Source: Nitrosospira multiformis (lineage in GTDB: Bacteria; Pseudomonadota; Gammaproteobacteria; Burkholderiales; Nitrosomonadaceae). From it: DNA of 64,000 nt. Both the position numbers and the translations under genes were made by a program. The notes below the pieces were generated by a model. That model was not told the origin of the DNA and made no database searches. It saw nothing but the letters and a program-made list of their open reading frames with translations. Shown in pieces: positions 40,620 to 50,441 of this stretch. The DNA lies in contig NZ_FNKY01000001.1 of assembly GCF_900103165.1 (NCBI RefSeq), forward strand, positions 1,488,001 to 1,552,000, in the 5' to 3' direction. Positions within the stretch are counted from its first letter, which is position 1. Each line of letters starts with the position of its first letter.

Positions 40620-41720
40620 ATGGAATACGCGCAACAATTATTCGGGGACCTTTTTGGTTCGGAGTGGGGTCCTGCTCTTTTCGTTCTGACGAAGAACGCG
40701 CTGCTGATCGTGGCCATCATATTGCCATTGATGCTTGCCGTGGCCTATCTCACGTTTGCGGAACGCAAGATTATCGCCTTCATGCAGCTGCGGGTCGGAC
40801 CCAATCGCGTGACTTTCTTCGGTATTCCCTGGCTGGGCGGCTGGGGGCAGCCCATTGCGGATGCGGTGAAGGCCGTGATGAAAGAAATCATCATTCCCAG
40901 TGGCGCGAACAAGTTTTTGTTTGTGCTGGCTCCGGTGCTGACATTCGCGCCAGCGCTGGCGGCGTGGGCGGTAGTGCCGTTTTCTCCCGAGGTCGTATTG
41001 GCCGACATCAATGCGGGCCTGCTTTATATTCTGGCCATGACTTCCATGGGAGTCTATGGGGTTATCATCGCGGGCTGGGCCTCCAATTCCAAGTATGCCT
41101 TCCTCGGCGCGATGCGGTCCGCCGCGCAGGTGGTTTCTTACGAGCTGGCGATGGGCTTCGCATTGGTATGCGTGCTGATGATGTCGCAGAGCCTGAACCT
41201 GAGCGATATCGTCAAGGGCCAGCAGGGCGGGAGTTTTATCAACTGGTATCTTATTCCACTGTTTCCCATGTTTCTGGTGTACTTCATTTCCGGCGTGGCG
41301 GAAACCAATCGTGCTCCGTTTGACGTGGCCGAGGGTGAGTCGGAAATCGTCGCCGGATTCCATGTTGAATATTCCGGCATGGCGTTCACGGTATTCTTTC
41401 TGGCGGAATACTCCAATATGATCCTGGTGGCAACGCTTGCCAGCATTATCTTTCTGGGAGGATGGCTGCCGCCGGTCGATATCGCACCATTTACCATGAT
41501 TCCAGGTTTTATCTGGCTGGTGCTGAAAATATCGTTTTTATTGTTTTGTTTTCTCTGGTTCCGTGCCACCTTTCCGCGCTACCGCTATGATCAAATCATG
41601 CGTCTTGGCTGGAAGGTGTTCATTCCGATCACGCTTGTCTGGATACTGCTGCTGGGTTTGATAATGCAATTTCCACCGTCCGTTCGGAACGCCTTTCCAC
41701 TTAACCTGTGGTTCCACTGA
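40620..41720 (+). CDS. nuoH: NADH-quinone oxidoreductase subunit H
   Basis: 366 residues with about eight membrane helices. It links the peripheral arm to the proton pumps and lines the quinone tunnel. [17 protein letters not shown] and the acidic loop [28 protein letters not shown] (glutamate-rich E-channel) are hallmark sequences. ATG 40620 is taken; a TTG at 40617 is adjacent. Confidence 0.97.
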   Translation: MEYAQQLFGDLFGSEWGPALFVLTKNALLIVAIILPLMLAVAYLTFAERKIIAFMQLRVGPNRVTFFGIPWLGGWGQPIADAVKAVMKEIIIPSGANKFLFVLAPVLTFAPALAAWAVVPFSPEVVLADINAGLLYILAMTSMGVYGVIIAGWASNSKYAFLGAMRSAAQVVSYELAMGFALVCVLMMSQSLNLSDIVKGQQGGSFINWYLIPLFPMFLVYFISGVAETNRAPFDVAEGESEIVAGFHVEYSGMAFTVFFLAEYSNMILVATLASIIFLGGWLPPVDIAPFTMIPGFIWLVLKISFLLFCFLWFRATFPRYRYDQIMRLGWKVFIPITLVWILLLGLIMQFPPSVRNAFPLNLWFH

Positions 41721-41734
41721 GACAGGAGAAAGCC

Positions 41735-42223
41735 ATGAACCGTGTCAAGGATTTTTTCCGTACTTTCCTGTTGTTTGAACTGGTCAAAGGGATGATGCTG
41801 ACCGGGCGATACATGTTTGCGCGTAAAATTACGGTGCATTTTCCCGAAGAGAAAACGCCGCAATCCCCCCGGTTTCGCGGTCTTCATGCGCTACGCCGCT
41901 ACCCCAATGGAGAAGAGCGCTGTATCGCGTGCAAGCTGTGCGAAGCGGTGTGTCCCGCGCTGGCGATCACTATCGAATCCGAGCAGCGCGATGACGGAAC
42001 CCGCCGTACCACACGATACGACATCGATCTGACAAAATGCATATTTTGTGGTTTCTGCGAGGAATCCTGTCCGGTGGATTCGATTGTCGAGACCCGGATT
42101 CTCGAATATCACGGCGAGAAGCGCGGTGATTTGATCTATACCAAGCAAATGTTGCTGGCGGTGGGAGATCGATATGAGGAGCAGATAGCAAAAGACAGGG
42201 CGGCGGATGCGGGCTACCGATGA
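41735..42223 (+). CDS. nuoI: NADH-quinone oxidoreductase subunit I
   Basis: 162 residues. An 8Fe ferredoxin-like subunit carrying clusters N6a and N6b through [12 protein letters not shown] and [20 protein letters not shown] lies 6 nt before ATG 41735. Frame extension to 41708 is possible but lies in the nuoH-nuoI junction. Confidence 0.97.
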   Translation: MNRVKDFFRTFLLFELVKGMMLTGRYMFARKITVHFPEEKTPQSPRFRGLHALRRYPNGEERCIACKLCEAVCPALAITIESEQRDDGTRRTTRYDIDLTKCIFCGFCEESCPVDSIVETRILEYHGEKRGDLIYTKQMLLAVGDRYEEQIAKDRAADAGYR

Positions 42224-42319
42224 ATTGGAAAATGAAGGGAATTTGCCGGCTGAATTGTCAGATAAGGCAAGGCTACGCTAACCCGACCTACAGAGCTTTG
42301 AATTGATAGAAATGCCCAC

Positions 42320-42925
42320 ATGAGTTTTCAAGATATCACTTTTTATTTTTTTTCGGCCGTGCTGGTGTCATCCGCATTGGGCGTCATTACCGCTCGTAAC
42401 CCGGTGCATTCGGCATTACTGCTGGTACTGGCTTTTTTTACGTCTGCCGGACTATGGCTGCTGCTGGAAGCGGAGTTTCTCGCGATTACGCTGGTGCTGG
42501 TGTATGTCGGGGCGGTGATGGTGCTGTTCCTGTTTGTGGTCATGATGCTTGACATCAATCTCGATCAACTGCGTGAGGGGTTCTGGAAGTGGTTTCCGGT
42601 CGGCGCGTTCCTGGGGCTGGTGATGGCGGCCCAAATGGTGATGGTGCTGATGGGCGAGCAGTTTGGCGCTGATAAAATGCCGGCACCATCCTCGCGCCCT
42701 GCGGATTACAGCAATACCAAGGAACTGGGCCGTTTGATCTATACCGAATATGTTTATGCGTTTGAGTTGGCGGCGGTACTTTTGCTGGTGGCGATAGTGG
42801 CCGCCATAGCCCTGACTTTGCGCCGCCGTACCGGTCTCAAGAGTCTCGACGTAGCGAAGCAGGTGGCGGTAAAGCGTAAAGACCGGGTGCGGATGGTATC
42901 GATGCCATCCGAGAAGAAAGAATAA
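42320..42925 (+). CDS. nuoJ: NADH-quinone oxidoreductase subunit J
   Basis: 201 residues with five membrane helices; membrane-arm subunit. ITFYFFSAVLVSSALGVITARNPVHSALLLVL and YVGAVMVLFLFVVMMLDI (pi-bulge helix) are diagnostic. The C-terminal tail is long and basic (KQVAVKRKDRVRMVSMP). A 96-nt gap separates it from nuoI. Confidence 0.95.
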   Translation: MSFQDITFYFFSAVLVSSALGVITARNPVHSALLLVLAFFTSAGLWLLLEAEFLAITLVLVYVGAVMVLFLFVVMMLDINLDQLREGFWKWFPVGAFLGLVMAAQMVMVLMGEQFGADKMPAPSSRPADYSNTKELGRLIYTEYVYAFELAAVLLLVAIVAAIALTLRRRTGLKSLDVAKQVAVKRKDRVRMVSMPSEKKE

Positions 42926-42996
42926 AGCCGGAAAAGAGAATAAAAAGCGGTTGTATGACGTTGTTTTGATGTTGTTCTGAAAAAGGGGTCGTTAGC

Positions 42997-43302
42997 TTGG
43001 TTTCATTATCCCATTACCTTGTCCTCGGCGCGATTCTGTTCGCCATCAGCATTGTCGGGATTTTTCTCAACAGGAAAAATGTAATCATCCTGTTGATGGC
43101 GATCGAACTAATGCTCCTGGCGGTAAACATGAATTTCGTCGCATTTTCGCATTACCTGCAAGATGTGTCGGGGCAGATTTTTGTGTTTTTCATTCTTACC
43201 GTGGCTGCGGCGGAATCCGCCATCGGGCTGGCAATATTGGTGGTTCTGTTTCGCAATCTGCGTACGATCAATGTGGATGATCTGGATAAACTCAAGGGGT
43301 AA
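42997..43302 (+). CDS. nuoK: NADH-quinone oxidoreductase subunit K
   Basis: 101 residues from TTG 42997 (AAAAGGGG upstream). Three membrane helices carry the conserved glutamates in [14 protein letters not shown] and [13 protein letters not shown], which belong to the proton path. Length is exact for the family. Confidence 0.95.
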   Translation: MVSLSHYLVLGAILFAISIVGIFLNRKNVIILLMAIELMLLAVNMNFVAFSHYLQDVSGQIFVFFILTVAAAESAIGLAILVVLFRNLRTINVDDLDKLKG

Positions 43303-43367
43303 TCATACGATCTGGATCAGATCCGTAATCAGAGACATGTGTTTTAAAAACAAGAAGATGAATCTTA

Positions 43368-45323
43368 ATGACTGAGATGCAAAAACTTTACCTACTGGTT
43401 CCGCTGGCTCCGCTGGCGGGAGCGCTTATCGCCGGATTGTTCGGCCGAATGATCGGGCCAGCCTGGAGTCATCGGACCACCATTGTGTTGATGATGGTGT
43501 GCGTGGTCGCATCCATTACCGTTTTCATGGATGTATTGAAAGGAAACATCTATAACGGCAGCGTTTATACCTGGATGATTTCTGGTGATACGCGTTTCGA
43601 GGTTGGATTTCTGATCGATCAACTCTCGGCCATGATGATGGTTGTGGTGAGCGGCGTGTCGTTAATGGTGCACGTATACACTATTGGCTACATGCATGGG
43701 GATCCGGGTTACCAGCGTTTTTTCAGCTATATCTCACTCTTCACCTTCTCGATGCTGATGCTGGTGATGTCGAATAATTTCCTCCAGCTTTTCTTTGGCT
43801 GGGAGGCGGTTGGACTGGTTTCTTATTTGCTTATCGGCTTCTGGTATACCCGTCCTACCGCGATTTATGCCAACTTGAAAGCTTTTCTGGTCAATCGTGT
43901 CGGCGATTTTGGTTTTCTACTCGGTATCGGCCTGGTATTGACGTATTTCGGCACGCTGGATTATGCGGCGGTATTTGCCCAGGCGCCGCAACTCATGACG
44001 CAGACGATTGAAGTCATTCCCGATTCGCCGTGGGCGCTATTGTCCGTGGTTTGCATTTTGCTGTTTGTCGGCGCAATGGGTAAATCTGCACAGTTTCCGC
44101 TACACGTCTGGCTACCGGATTCGATGGAAGGCCCAACGCCCATTTCCGCACTGATTCATGCCGCGACGATGGTCACCGCGGGTATTTTCATGGTGGCTCG
44201 CATGTCGCCATTATTTGAATTAAGCGAGACGGCGCTGTCGTTCATCCTGGTGATTGGCGGTATTACCACGCTATTCATGGCCCTGGTGGCGATTGTGCAG
44301 AACGACATCAAGCGTGTGGTGGCCTATTCGACCCTGTCGCAACTGGGTTACATGACTGTGGCGCTGGGTGCATCGGCTTATTCAGCGGGGGTTTTTCACC
44401 TCATGACCCACGCCTTTTTCAAGGCGGTACTGTTTTTGGGCGCTGGCTCGGTAATCATCGCCATGCATCATGAACAGGACATGCGAAAAATGGGCGGCCT
44501 CAAGAAATACATGCCCATCACCTACTGGACAATGTTTATCGCCGCAGTGGCAAGCGCGGGTGTGCCCGGTTTCTCCGGATTCTTTTCCAAGGACGCCATC
44601 ATCGAGGCCGTGCATTTCACCACTATTCCTGGTGCGGGTTTTGCCTACTTCTGCGCGGTAACCACCGTGTTCGTTACCGCGTTCTACACCTTCCGTCTCG
44701 TATTCATGACTTTCCATGGCAAGCCGCGCATGGATCATCACACCGAAGAGCATCTTCATGAATCACCCTGGGTAGTGACGTTGCCATTGATTGTCCTGGC
44801 AATACCTTCCATCGGTGCGGGCTGGCTGATCGGGCCGATGCTGTTTGGAGACTATTTCGGCAGTGCCATACAAATCCTGCCCCAGCATGAAGCCCTCGCG
44901 AAAATGTCGGCGGAATTCCATGGCATAGGGGGAATGATGACCCACGCTGTTACAACCCTGCCATTTTGGTTCTCGGTCAGCGGCATTTTCGCCGCGTGGT
45001 ATCTGTATAGGGTGAATACCGATTTGCCGGGGAAAATAAGCCAGGCAGCCGGGCCACTCTATACCTTGCTCGATCGTAAGTATTTTATTGACGAGTTCTA
45101 TTCTTGGCTATTCGCTGGTGGCGCACGCGCGCTGGGTGGCGGATTTTGGAAATTCGGCGACGTAAAAGTCATTGATGGATTCTTTGTCAACGGCACGGCA
45201 CGAGCGGTGGCTGGAATCGCCATGCTGGTACGCCGCTTTCAGTCCGGCTATATCTATCATTATGCGTTCACCATGATCGTTGGCGTATTTGTATTGATGA
45301 GTTTTTGGTTGTACGGGTCCTAG
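43368..45323 (+). CDS. nuoL: NADH-quinone oxidoreductase subunit L
   Basis: 651 residues. The distal antiporter-like proton pump with the long lateral helix. FFGWEAVGLVSYLLIGFW carries the key glutamate. LPDSMEGPTPISALIHAATMVTAG and HAFFKAVLFLGAGSVI contain the pumping lysine and histidines. AATCTTAATG precedes the start. The C-terminal horizontal helix and final anchor are complete. Confidence 0.97.
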   Translation: MTEMQKLYLLVPLAPLAGALIAGLFGRMIGPAWSHRTTIVLMMVCVVASITVFMDVLKGNIYNGSVYTWMISGDTRFEVGFLIDQLSAMMMVVVSGVSLMVHVYTIGYMHGDPGYQRFFSYISLFTFSMLMLVMSNNFLQLFFGWEAVGLVSYLLIGFWYTRPTAIYANLKAFLVNRVGDFGFLLGIGLVLTYFGTLDYAAVFAQAPQLMTQTIEVIPDSPWALLSVVCILLFVGAMGKSAQFPLHVWLPDSMEGPTPISALIHAATMVTAGIFMVARMSPLFELSETALSFILVIGGITTLFMALVAIVQNDIKRVVAYSTLSQLGYMTVALGASAYSAGVFHLMTHAFFKAVLFLGAGSVIIAMHHEQDMRKMGGLKKYMPITYWTMFIAAVASAGVPGFSGFFSKDAIIEAVHFTTIPGAGFAYFCAVTTVFVTAFYTFRLVFMTFHGKPRMDHHTEEHLHESPWVVTLPLIVLAIPSIGAGWLIGPMLFGDYFGSAIQILPQHEALAKMSAEFHGIGGMMTHAVTTLPFWFSVSGIFAAWYLYRVNTDLPGKISQAAGPLYTLLDRKYFIDEFYSWLFAGGARALGGGFWKFGDVKVIDGFFVNGTARAVAGIAMLVRRFQSGYIYHYAFTMIVGVFVLMSFWLYGS

Positions 45324-45405
45324 GAAAACAAGAACAGATAAATATTATTACGGTTTTCAGCCCGGCATTTTGCTACACGCTAATGAATAAAAAAACGGAA
45401 TAAAC

Positions 45406-46890
45406 ATGTTGTTTGGCCTTCCCCTGTTAAGTCTAGTCATCTGGCTGCCCATTTTTGCCGGCATTGGCGTGCTTGCCACCGGTGGCGACCGTAATGCCCA
45501 ACTGGCAAGATGGCTTGCACTCGTTGGATCGGTAGCGGGCTTGCTGGTGGCAATTCCGCTCTATACCCAGTTTGATCCGCTGATGAACGCCATGCAGTTT
45601 GTGGAGCATAGCGCCTGGATCGAGCATTTCAATATTCATTATCATCTTGGTGTGGATGGCATCGCCATGCCGCTGATTCTGCTGAATTGTTTTACCACAC
45701 CGCTGGTGGTAATCGCGGGGTGGCAGGTGATAAGCAAGCGCGTATCCCAATACATGGGTGCGTTTCTTATCATGTCGGGTATCGTCAATGGCGTGTTCTC
45801 ATCACTCGATGCGATTCTGTTTTATATCTTCTGGGAAGCTTCGCTGATCCCGATGTTTCTCATTATTGGTGTTTGGGGTGGTCCCAACCGCGTGTATGCC
45901 GCAATCAAGTTCTTTCTCTACACGCTATTGGGTTCCCTGTTAATGCTGGTGGCATTCATCTACCTCTACCAGGTTTCCGGCGGCAGTTTTTCGATACTGG
46001 ATTATCATAAGCTGCCGCTGCCGCTGACGCCGCAAATCCTGATATTCGTCGCGTTCCTGCTGGCGTTTGCGGTAAAGGTGCCGATGTGGCCCGTGCATAC
46101 GTGGTTGCCGGATGCGCACGTGGAGGCACCCACCGGCGGTTCGGTGGTACTGGCCGCGATATTGCTGAAACTGGGTGGTTATGGCTTCTTGCGTTTTTCG
46201 CTGCCGATCGTGCCGGATGCAAGCCAGTATCTCTCAACCATGATGATCGTATTGTCATTGATTGCGGTTGTCTACATCGGACTCGTTGCCCTGGTGCAGG
46301 CGGACATGAAAAAGCTCATTGCCTATTCGTCGGTGTCGCACATGGGATTTGTCACGCTTGGTTTCTTTCTGTTTAACGCTTATGGACTTGAAGGCGCGAT
46401 GGTGCAGATGATTTCGCACGGCTTCATTTCCGGCGCCATGTTTCTATGCGTGGGGGTGCTCTACGACCGCCTGCATTCACGTCAGATCGCCGACTATGGC
46501 GGCGTAGCCAATAAAATGCCGGTATTCGCCGCATTTTTCATGCTGTTCGCCATGGCCAATGCGGGGTTACCCGGGACCAGCGGTTTTGTCGGTGAATTCA
46601 TCGTCATCATGGCCGCCGTCAAGGTAAATTTCTGGTATGGCTTCCTTGCCGCCACCACCCTTATTACCGGCGCCGCCTATACACTCTGGATGTACAAGCG
46701 AGTCGTGTTCGGTGCGGTGGCGAGTCCCGGAGTGGAAGCGCTGAAGGATATTAACGGACGCGAGATTCTGATCCTGACGGTTCTGGCAGTGGCGGTACTG
46801 GGAATGGGCCTTTACCCGTCGCCATTCACGGAGGTCATGCATACCACGGTGGACGATTTGCTGGCGCATGTCGCCCGCAGCAAACTGTAG
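45406..46890 (+). CDS. nuoM: NADH-quinone oxidoreductase subunit M
   Basis: 494 residues, the second antiporter-like pump. FYIFWEASLIPMFLIIGVWGG holds the conserved glutamate. VKVPMWPVHTWLPDAHVEAPTGGSVVLA and SVSHMGFVTLG are family motifs. It starts 82 nt after nuoL. Confidence 0.97.
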   Translation: MLFGLPLLSLVIWLPIFAGIGVLATGGDRNAQLARWLALVGSVAGLLVAIPLYTQFDPLMNAMQFVEHSAWIEHFNIHYHLGVDGIAMPLILLNCFTTPLVVIAGWQVISKRVSQYMGAFLIMSGIVNGVFSSLDAILFYIFWEASLIPMFLIIGVWGGPNRVYAAIKFFLYTLLGSLLMLVAFIYLYQVSGGSFSILDYHKLPLPLTPQILIFVAFLLAFAVKVPMWPVHTWLPDAHVEAPTGGSVVLAAILLKLGGYGFLRFSLPIVPDASQYLSTMMIVLSLIAVVYIGLVALVQADMKKLIAYSSVSHMGFVTLGFFLFNAYGLEGAMVQMISHGFISGAMFLCVGVLYDRLHSRQIADYGGVANKMPVFAAFFMLFAMANAGLPGTSGFVGEFIVIMAAVKVNFWYGFLAATTLITGAAYTLWMYKRVVFGAVASPGVEALKDINGREILILTVLAVAVLGMGLYPSPFTEVMHTTVDDLLAHVARSKL

Positions 46891-46928
46891 TGCTAATGAG
46901 ACGAGTTCCGCCTGTTCGAGGACACTAA

Positions 46929-48374
46929 ATGAATTTTATGCCGCCTGATTTCGCCCCCGCCTACCCGGAGATTTTTCTTCTGGTCATGGTATGCGTGGTG
47001 TTACTGGCCGATATCGCATGGGGCGAAAAAAAGCCCTATGTGGCTTACTTGCTGTCGCAAATTACGCTGCTCGGTTGTGCGCTGATTACTTTTGGCACTT
47101 CCGTGCCCGGTGTGGTTTATACGTTTTCGGGCATGTTCGTGGATGACGCCATGGCCGACATACTGAAGATGCTGGTGTATATCACCGTCGCTACGGTGCT
47201 GGTGTATTCGCGTGCCTATATCTCTGTACGCGGCATGCTTAGCGGCGAATTCTTCAGTCTGGCGTTATTTGCCACGCTCGGCATGATGGTGATGATTTCC
47301 GCCAGTCATTTCCTGACACTTTATCTGGGGCTGGAACTCCTGTCGTTGTCGCTTTACGCCATGGTTGCATTGCGACGCGAATCAGCGGCGGCAACCGAGG
47401 CGGCCATCAAGTTTTTTGTCCTCGGAGCGCTCGCTTCCGGTTTTCTGCTGTATGGCATGTCCATGATTTACGGAGCAACGGGTTCGCTTAACATTGCTCG
47501 CGTAACGGAAGTGATACAAGGCGGCGTGAGTAATCATGCGGTGCTGGTGGTGGGGCTGGTATTCATCGTCGCCGGTATCAGTTTCAAGTTGAGTGCGGCG
47601 CCGTTTCACATGTGGGCACCGGATGTTTATCAGGGAGCGCCCACAGCCGTGGTACTGTTTATCGGTGCGGCGCCGAAACTGGCGGCGTTCGGTTTCGTCA
47701 TGCGCCTGCTGGTGGAAGGCATGGGAGCAATGGTGGCGGATTGGCAGGGAATGCTCGTCATTCTGGCGGTGATGTCCATGATGATTGGTAATCTCGCCGC
47801 TATTGCCCAGACCAATATCAAGCGCATGCTGGCCTATTCCACCATCTCGCACATGGGTTTCATGCTGCTGGGTTTTATCGCCACCGATGAAAACGGCTAT
47901 AGCGCATCCATGTTCTACGTGGTGGTCTACATATTGATGACCCTGGGGACATTCGGCATGATCATGCTGCTGTCGCGCGAGGGATTCGAGGCCGATAAGC
48001 TCGATGATTTCAAGGGGCTCAACCGGCGCAACCCGTGGTACGCATTTATTACGCTGCTATTGATGTTCTCGATGGCCGGCGTTCCGCCTACGGTGGGAAT
48101 TTATGCCAAGCTGTCGGTGCTACAGGCGGTGTTGAGTGCCGGCTACATATGGCTGGCGGTAGTGGCGGTGCTATTCTCGCTGATCGGCGCGTTTTATTAC
48201 CTGCGTATCGTTAAACTGATGTATTTCGATGAGCCGGAAACTGATGCGCCTATCCTGCCGGAAAGTGACGTCAAGCTATTGATCAGCGCGAATGGCCTGG
48301 CGATACTCGCATTCGGGCTTTTCCCCCAGGCCCTGATGGCGTTGTGCGCCTACGCTATTCAGCAATCCATATAG
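46929..48374 (+). CDS. nuoN: NADH-quinone oxidoreductase subunit N
   Basis: 481 residues, the third antiporter-like pump and last gene of the complex I operon. [43 protein letters not shown] and [14 protein letters not shown] are conserved. GAGGACACTAA precedes the ATG. The small genes (DUF2818, nudix hydrolase) that often follow nuoN in betaproteobacteria are not present; accessory genes follow instead. Confidence 0.97.
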   Translation: MNFMPPDFAPAYPEIFLLVMVCVVLLADIAWGEKKPYVAYLLSQITLLGCALITFGTSVPGVVYTFSGMFVDDAMADILKMLVYITVATVLVYSRAYISVRGMLSGEFFSLALFATLGMMVMISASHFLTLYLGLELLSLSLYAMVALRRESAAATEAAIKFFVLGALASGFLLYGMSMIYGATGSLNIARVTEVIQGGVSNHAVLVVGLVFIVAGISFKLSAAPFHMWAPDVYQGAPTAVVLFIGAAPKLAAFGFVMRLLVEGMGAMVADWQGMLVILAVMSMMIGNLAAIAQTNIKRMLAYSTISHMGFMLLGFIATDENGYSASMFYVVVYILMTLGTFGMIMLLSREGFEADKLDDFKGLNRRNPWYAFITLLLMFSMAGVPPTVGIYAKLSVLQAVLSAGYIWLAVVAVLFSLIGAFYYLRIVKLMYFDEPETDAPILPESDVKLLISANGLAILAFGLFPQALMALCAYAIQQSI

Positions 48375-48611
48375 CGATGGGCAGTGCCTAGCCAGGCAGC
48401 CTATTGGTCGAGCTAAGGTGGATGGCACGTTTTCGAATATCACGCTCGCAGGCTGCCAGGACTTCATCTGGCAAGCTGCAATGCAGGGTAGTGATCAAAG
48501 GCAATTGCCATAAGGAATGATATCTGGGCAGGCTCGCGATGAGTTGACGAACCGGACGGACTGGCGTAAGAACATTGTGGGTTATTCGATAATTTGTTAG
48601 GTTACGCAGGT

Positions 48612-49162
48612 ATGGCCGCACTGGCAGAGTCGCTTGTAGATGAATGGTTAAACCGTCAAGGATTTTTCACGGTTCGTGGCATCAAACACGGGGTAGATGA
48701 AATTGACCTGCTCGGTGTTCGCCCCGCGGCACTAAGCACCACGATGCTTGGCACGTTGAAGTACAGTCGAGCTTTCGACCCATCGGCTACATCTGTCCGG
48801 CCTCCAAGGAAATTGCTGCCGAGTTCAGCGCGTCCAAGACGAGTGCCAAGAAGCGTCCCATCGAAATAGTCCAAAAGTGCGCTGAGTCTTGGGTTCATCG
48901 GAAATTCGGCGCCGAAACAAAGAGGAAAGCCAGAGAGATTGCTTGGCCAAACCTCAATTGGCACTTTGTCCTCGTTCATGCTGTTGTACGCGAGCCTACT
49001 GAGCTTAACTTCATTGCGGCGGCAGGTGTTCAAATCATAGCTCTCCATAAGGTGCTAGCTGAGTTGAAGCACGGGTCATCCAAAGGCATTCGCGGTGGTG
49101 CTGGCACCGATTTATCAGAGGTCATTGAATATTTCAACGCTCACAATATGTGCGCCAAATAA
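48612..49162 (+). pseudogene. Frameshifted PD-(D/E)XK nuclease-like gene
   Basis: Two frames join into one protein of about 183 residues. Frame 1 from ATG 48612 reads ALAESLVDEWLNRQGFFTVR then GVDEIDLLGVRP. After a run of four C (48722-48725) the sense continues one frame over as RGTKHHDAWHVEVQSSFRPI and runs to TAA 49160-49162. Adding one C restores a single frame, and the total span (551 nt) is one base short of a multiple of three. EIDLLG...WHVEVQ resembles the D-x(n)-E-x-Q/K core of PD-(D/E)XK nuclease folds. It is either a recent pseudogene or a sequencing error in the homopolymer. Confidence 0.7.
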
Positions 49163-49249
49163 ACACGAATCTGTTTACTCATATCAAGTAGATGGTTACT
49201 GCACGCTGGTTCGGACACTCGTATCAAATGTGAGCCTTCGTAAACGCGT

Positions 49250-49882
49250 ATGGCATATTCCCTCGCCGTCTCAGCGTATCTTGAGCGAATCGATGGTCTT
49301 CTAAAAGACGGAACCGACGCTAGTCTGCTGTACGCCGCTCTTGAGTTGCGGTGTGGCGTGGAAGCGCGGATGAAAGAGTATCTTGAGCCACTGGAACACA
49401 TACCGAAGTCACAAAAAAAAGAGTGGGCTATCGCGAAGCTCGCGCGTAGCATCGAGAAGGCTTTTCGCGTTGGCGACAAGATCATGATTTTCACTGTGCG
49501 CTCCCACAGACTAGATACTGAGTGTACCTTGATGTACACCCCTGTCAGTTCTCGACTTCAGGAGGTCACGAATCGTCTCGGAGTTTACTTGCATTTCCCG
49601 AAGGATAATTCCGTCCCCGACCCAACTTGGTGGAACCACCTTCGAGAACTCATTTGCGAAGGATATGGGGAGCTTCTCCTCGCGAACTCCGGTGAGCTCA
49701 TCGGGCTACCCCTACTACACAAACCCACCGGGCGAATAAACGTCCGAGCAGTGATCCCCAATGGAGATCCAAGAGAAAATTTCATTGCGGAACTTGTGGC
49801 ATCAGGGGAGGCCCATGTGATAAACGTGCAGTACATAGAGCCTCGACCAGGCAAGAAGATCTTTGGTATCGATGGAAATTAG
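49250..49882 (+). CDS. Unknown accessory protein
   Basis: 210 residues, no family recognised. The N-terminal part is helical (SLAVSAYLERIDGLLKDGTD then LLYAALELRCGVEARMKEYL), faintly HEPN-like but without an R-x4-6-H motif. The C-terminal half looks beta-rich (IMIFTVRSHRLDTECTLMYT). It begins 87 nt after the frameshifted nuclease-like gene and in the same direction, so the two may form an accessory pair. Position at the end of the nuo operon, where conserved neighbours are missing, fits insertion. Confidence 0.6.
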   Translation: MAYSLAVSAYLERIDGLLKDGTDASLLYAALELRCGVEARMKEYLEPLEHIPKSQKKEWAIAKLARSIEKAFRVGDKIMIFTVRSHRLDTECTLMYTPVSSRLQEVTNRLGVYLHFPKDNSVPDPTWWNHLRELICEGYGELLLANSGELIGLPLLHKPTGRINVRAVIPNGDPRENFIAELVASGEAHVINVQYIEPRPGKKIFGIDGN

Positions 49883-49937
49883 TATAGGGCACCACCCATT
49901 TCCTTATCCCGACCGGCGGATCTATTCGCCTTTGATC

Positions 49938-50351
49938 TCAGACGAAATTGCCATCCACATAGAACCACTTCCCCGCCTCGCGCACAAAGTGGCTGATTTC
50001 ATGCAAACGATGCGCACGGCCACCCACCTTATAGCGCGCCACAAATTCCACCACCGAATGATCCGACTCCGGCTGTTCATGGCGCCTCACTTCCAGTCCC
50101 AGCCATTTGCGTGGTTCGCCTTCCAGTTTAAGTGAAGCCGGGCGTGTAGTGTGATGCCATGTCGCCAGCAGATAATCTTCACGACCGAGAGTGTACGCGG
50201 TGTAGCGCGAACGCATCACTGCTTCCGCAGTGGGTGCGGCTTCGCCGCCATCCAGATAGTGGCCGCAGCAGTCGGCGTATTTTTCGTTGCTGCCTTGGGT
50301 GCCCGGCCGTTTCGCCGTTAACCCCATGCCACCACAGGGGCAGGGCATCAT
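49938..50351 (-). CDS. ychJ: YchJ family SEC-C motif protein
   Basis: 137 residues. The N-terminal CPCGGMGL with the later CCGHYLDGGEAAPTAEAVMRSRYTAY is the YchJ/SEC-C zinc-binding signature. The rest is an NTF2-like fold (WLGLEVRRHEQ, VEFVARYKVGGRAHRLHEIS). Function is unknown; it is a cytoplasmic zinc protein. Adjacent ATGs at 50351 and 50348 are possible starts. Confidence 0.9.
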   Translation of the reverse strand: MMPCPCGGMGLTAKRPGTQGSNEKYADCCGHYLDGGEAAPTAEAVMRSRYTAYTLGREDYLLATWHHTTRPASLKLEGEPRKWLGLEVRRHEQPESDHSVVEFVARYKVGGRAHRLHEISHFVREAGKWFYVDGNFV

Positions 50352-50441
50352 TTTCGTATCCGTATTAACCTCAAAAACTTGATTAACTGCTTTCAGTTAT
50401 ATTTTTTCCAATAGTCATTCCGTGAACCTTCGGAATAACCG

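Noticed and set aside
48388-48621. 77-codon minus-strand frame after nuoN
   Set aside because: No recognisable family and no ribosome site; not strong enough to call a gene.
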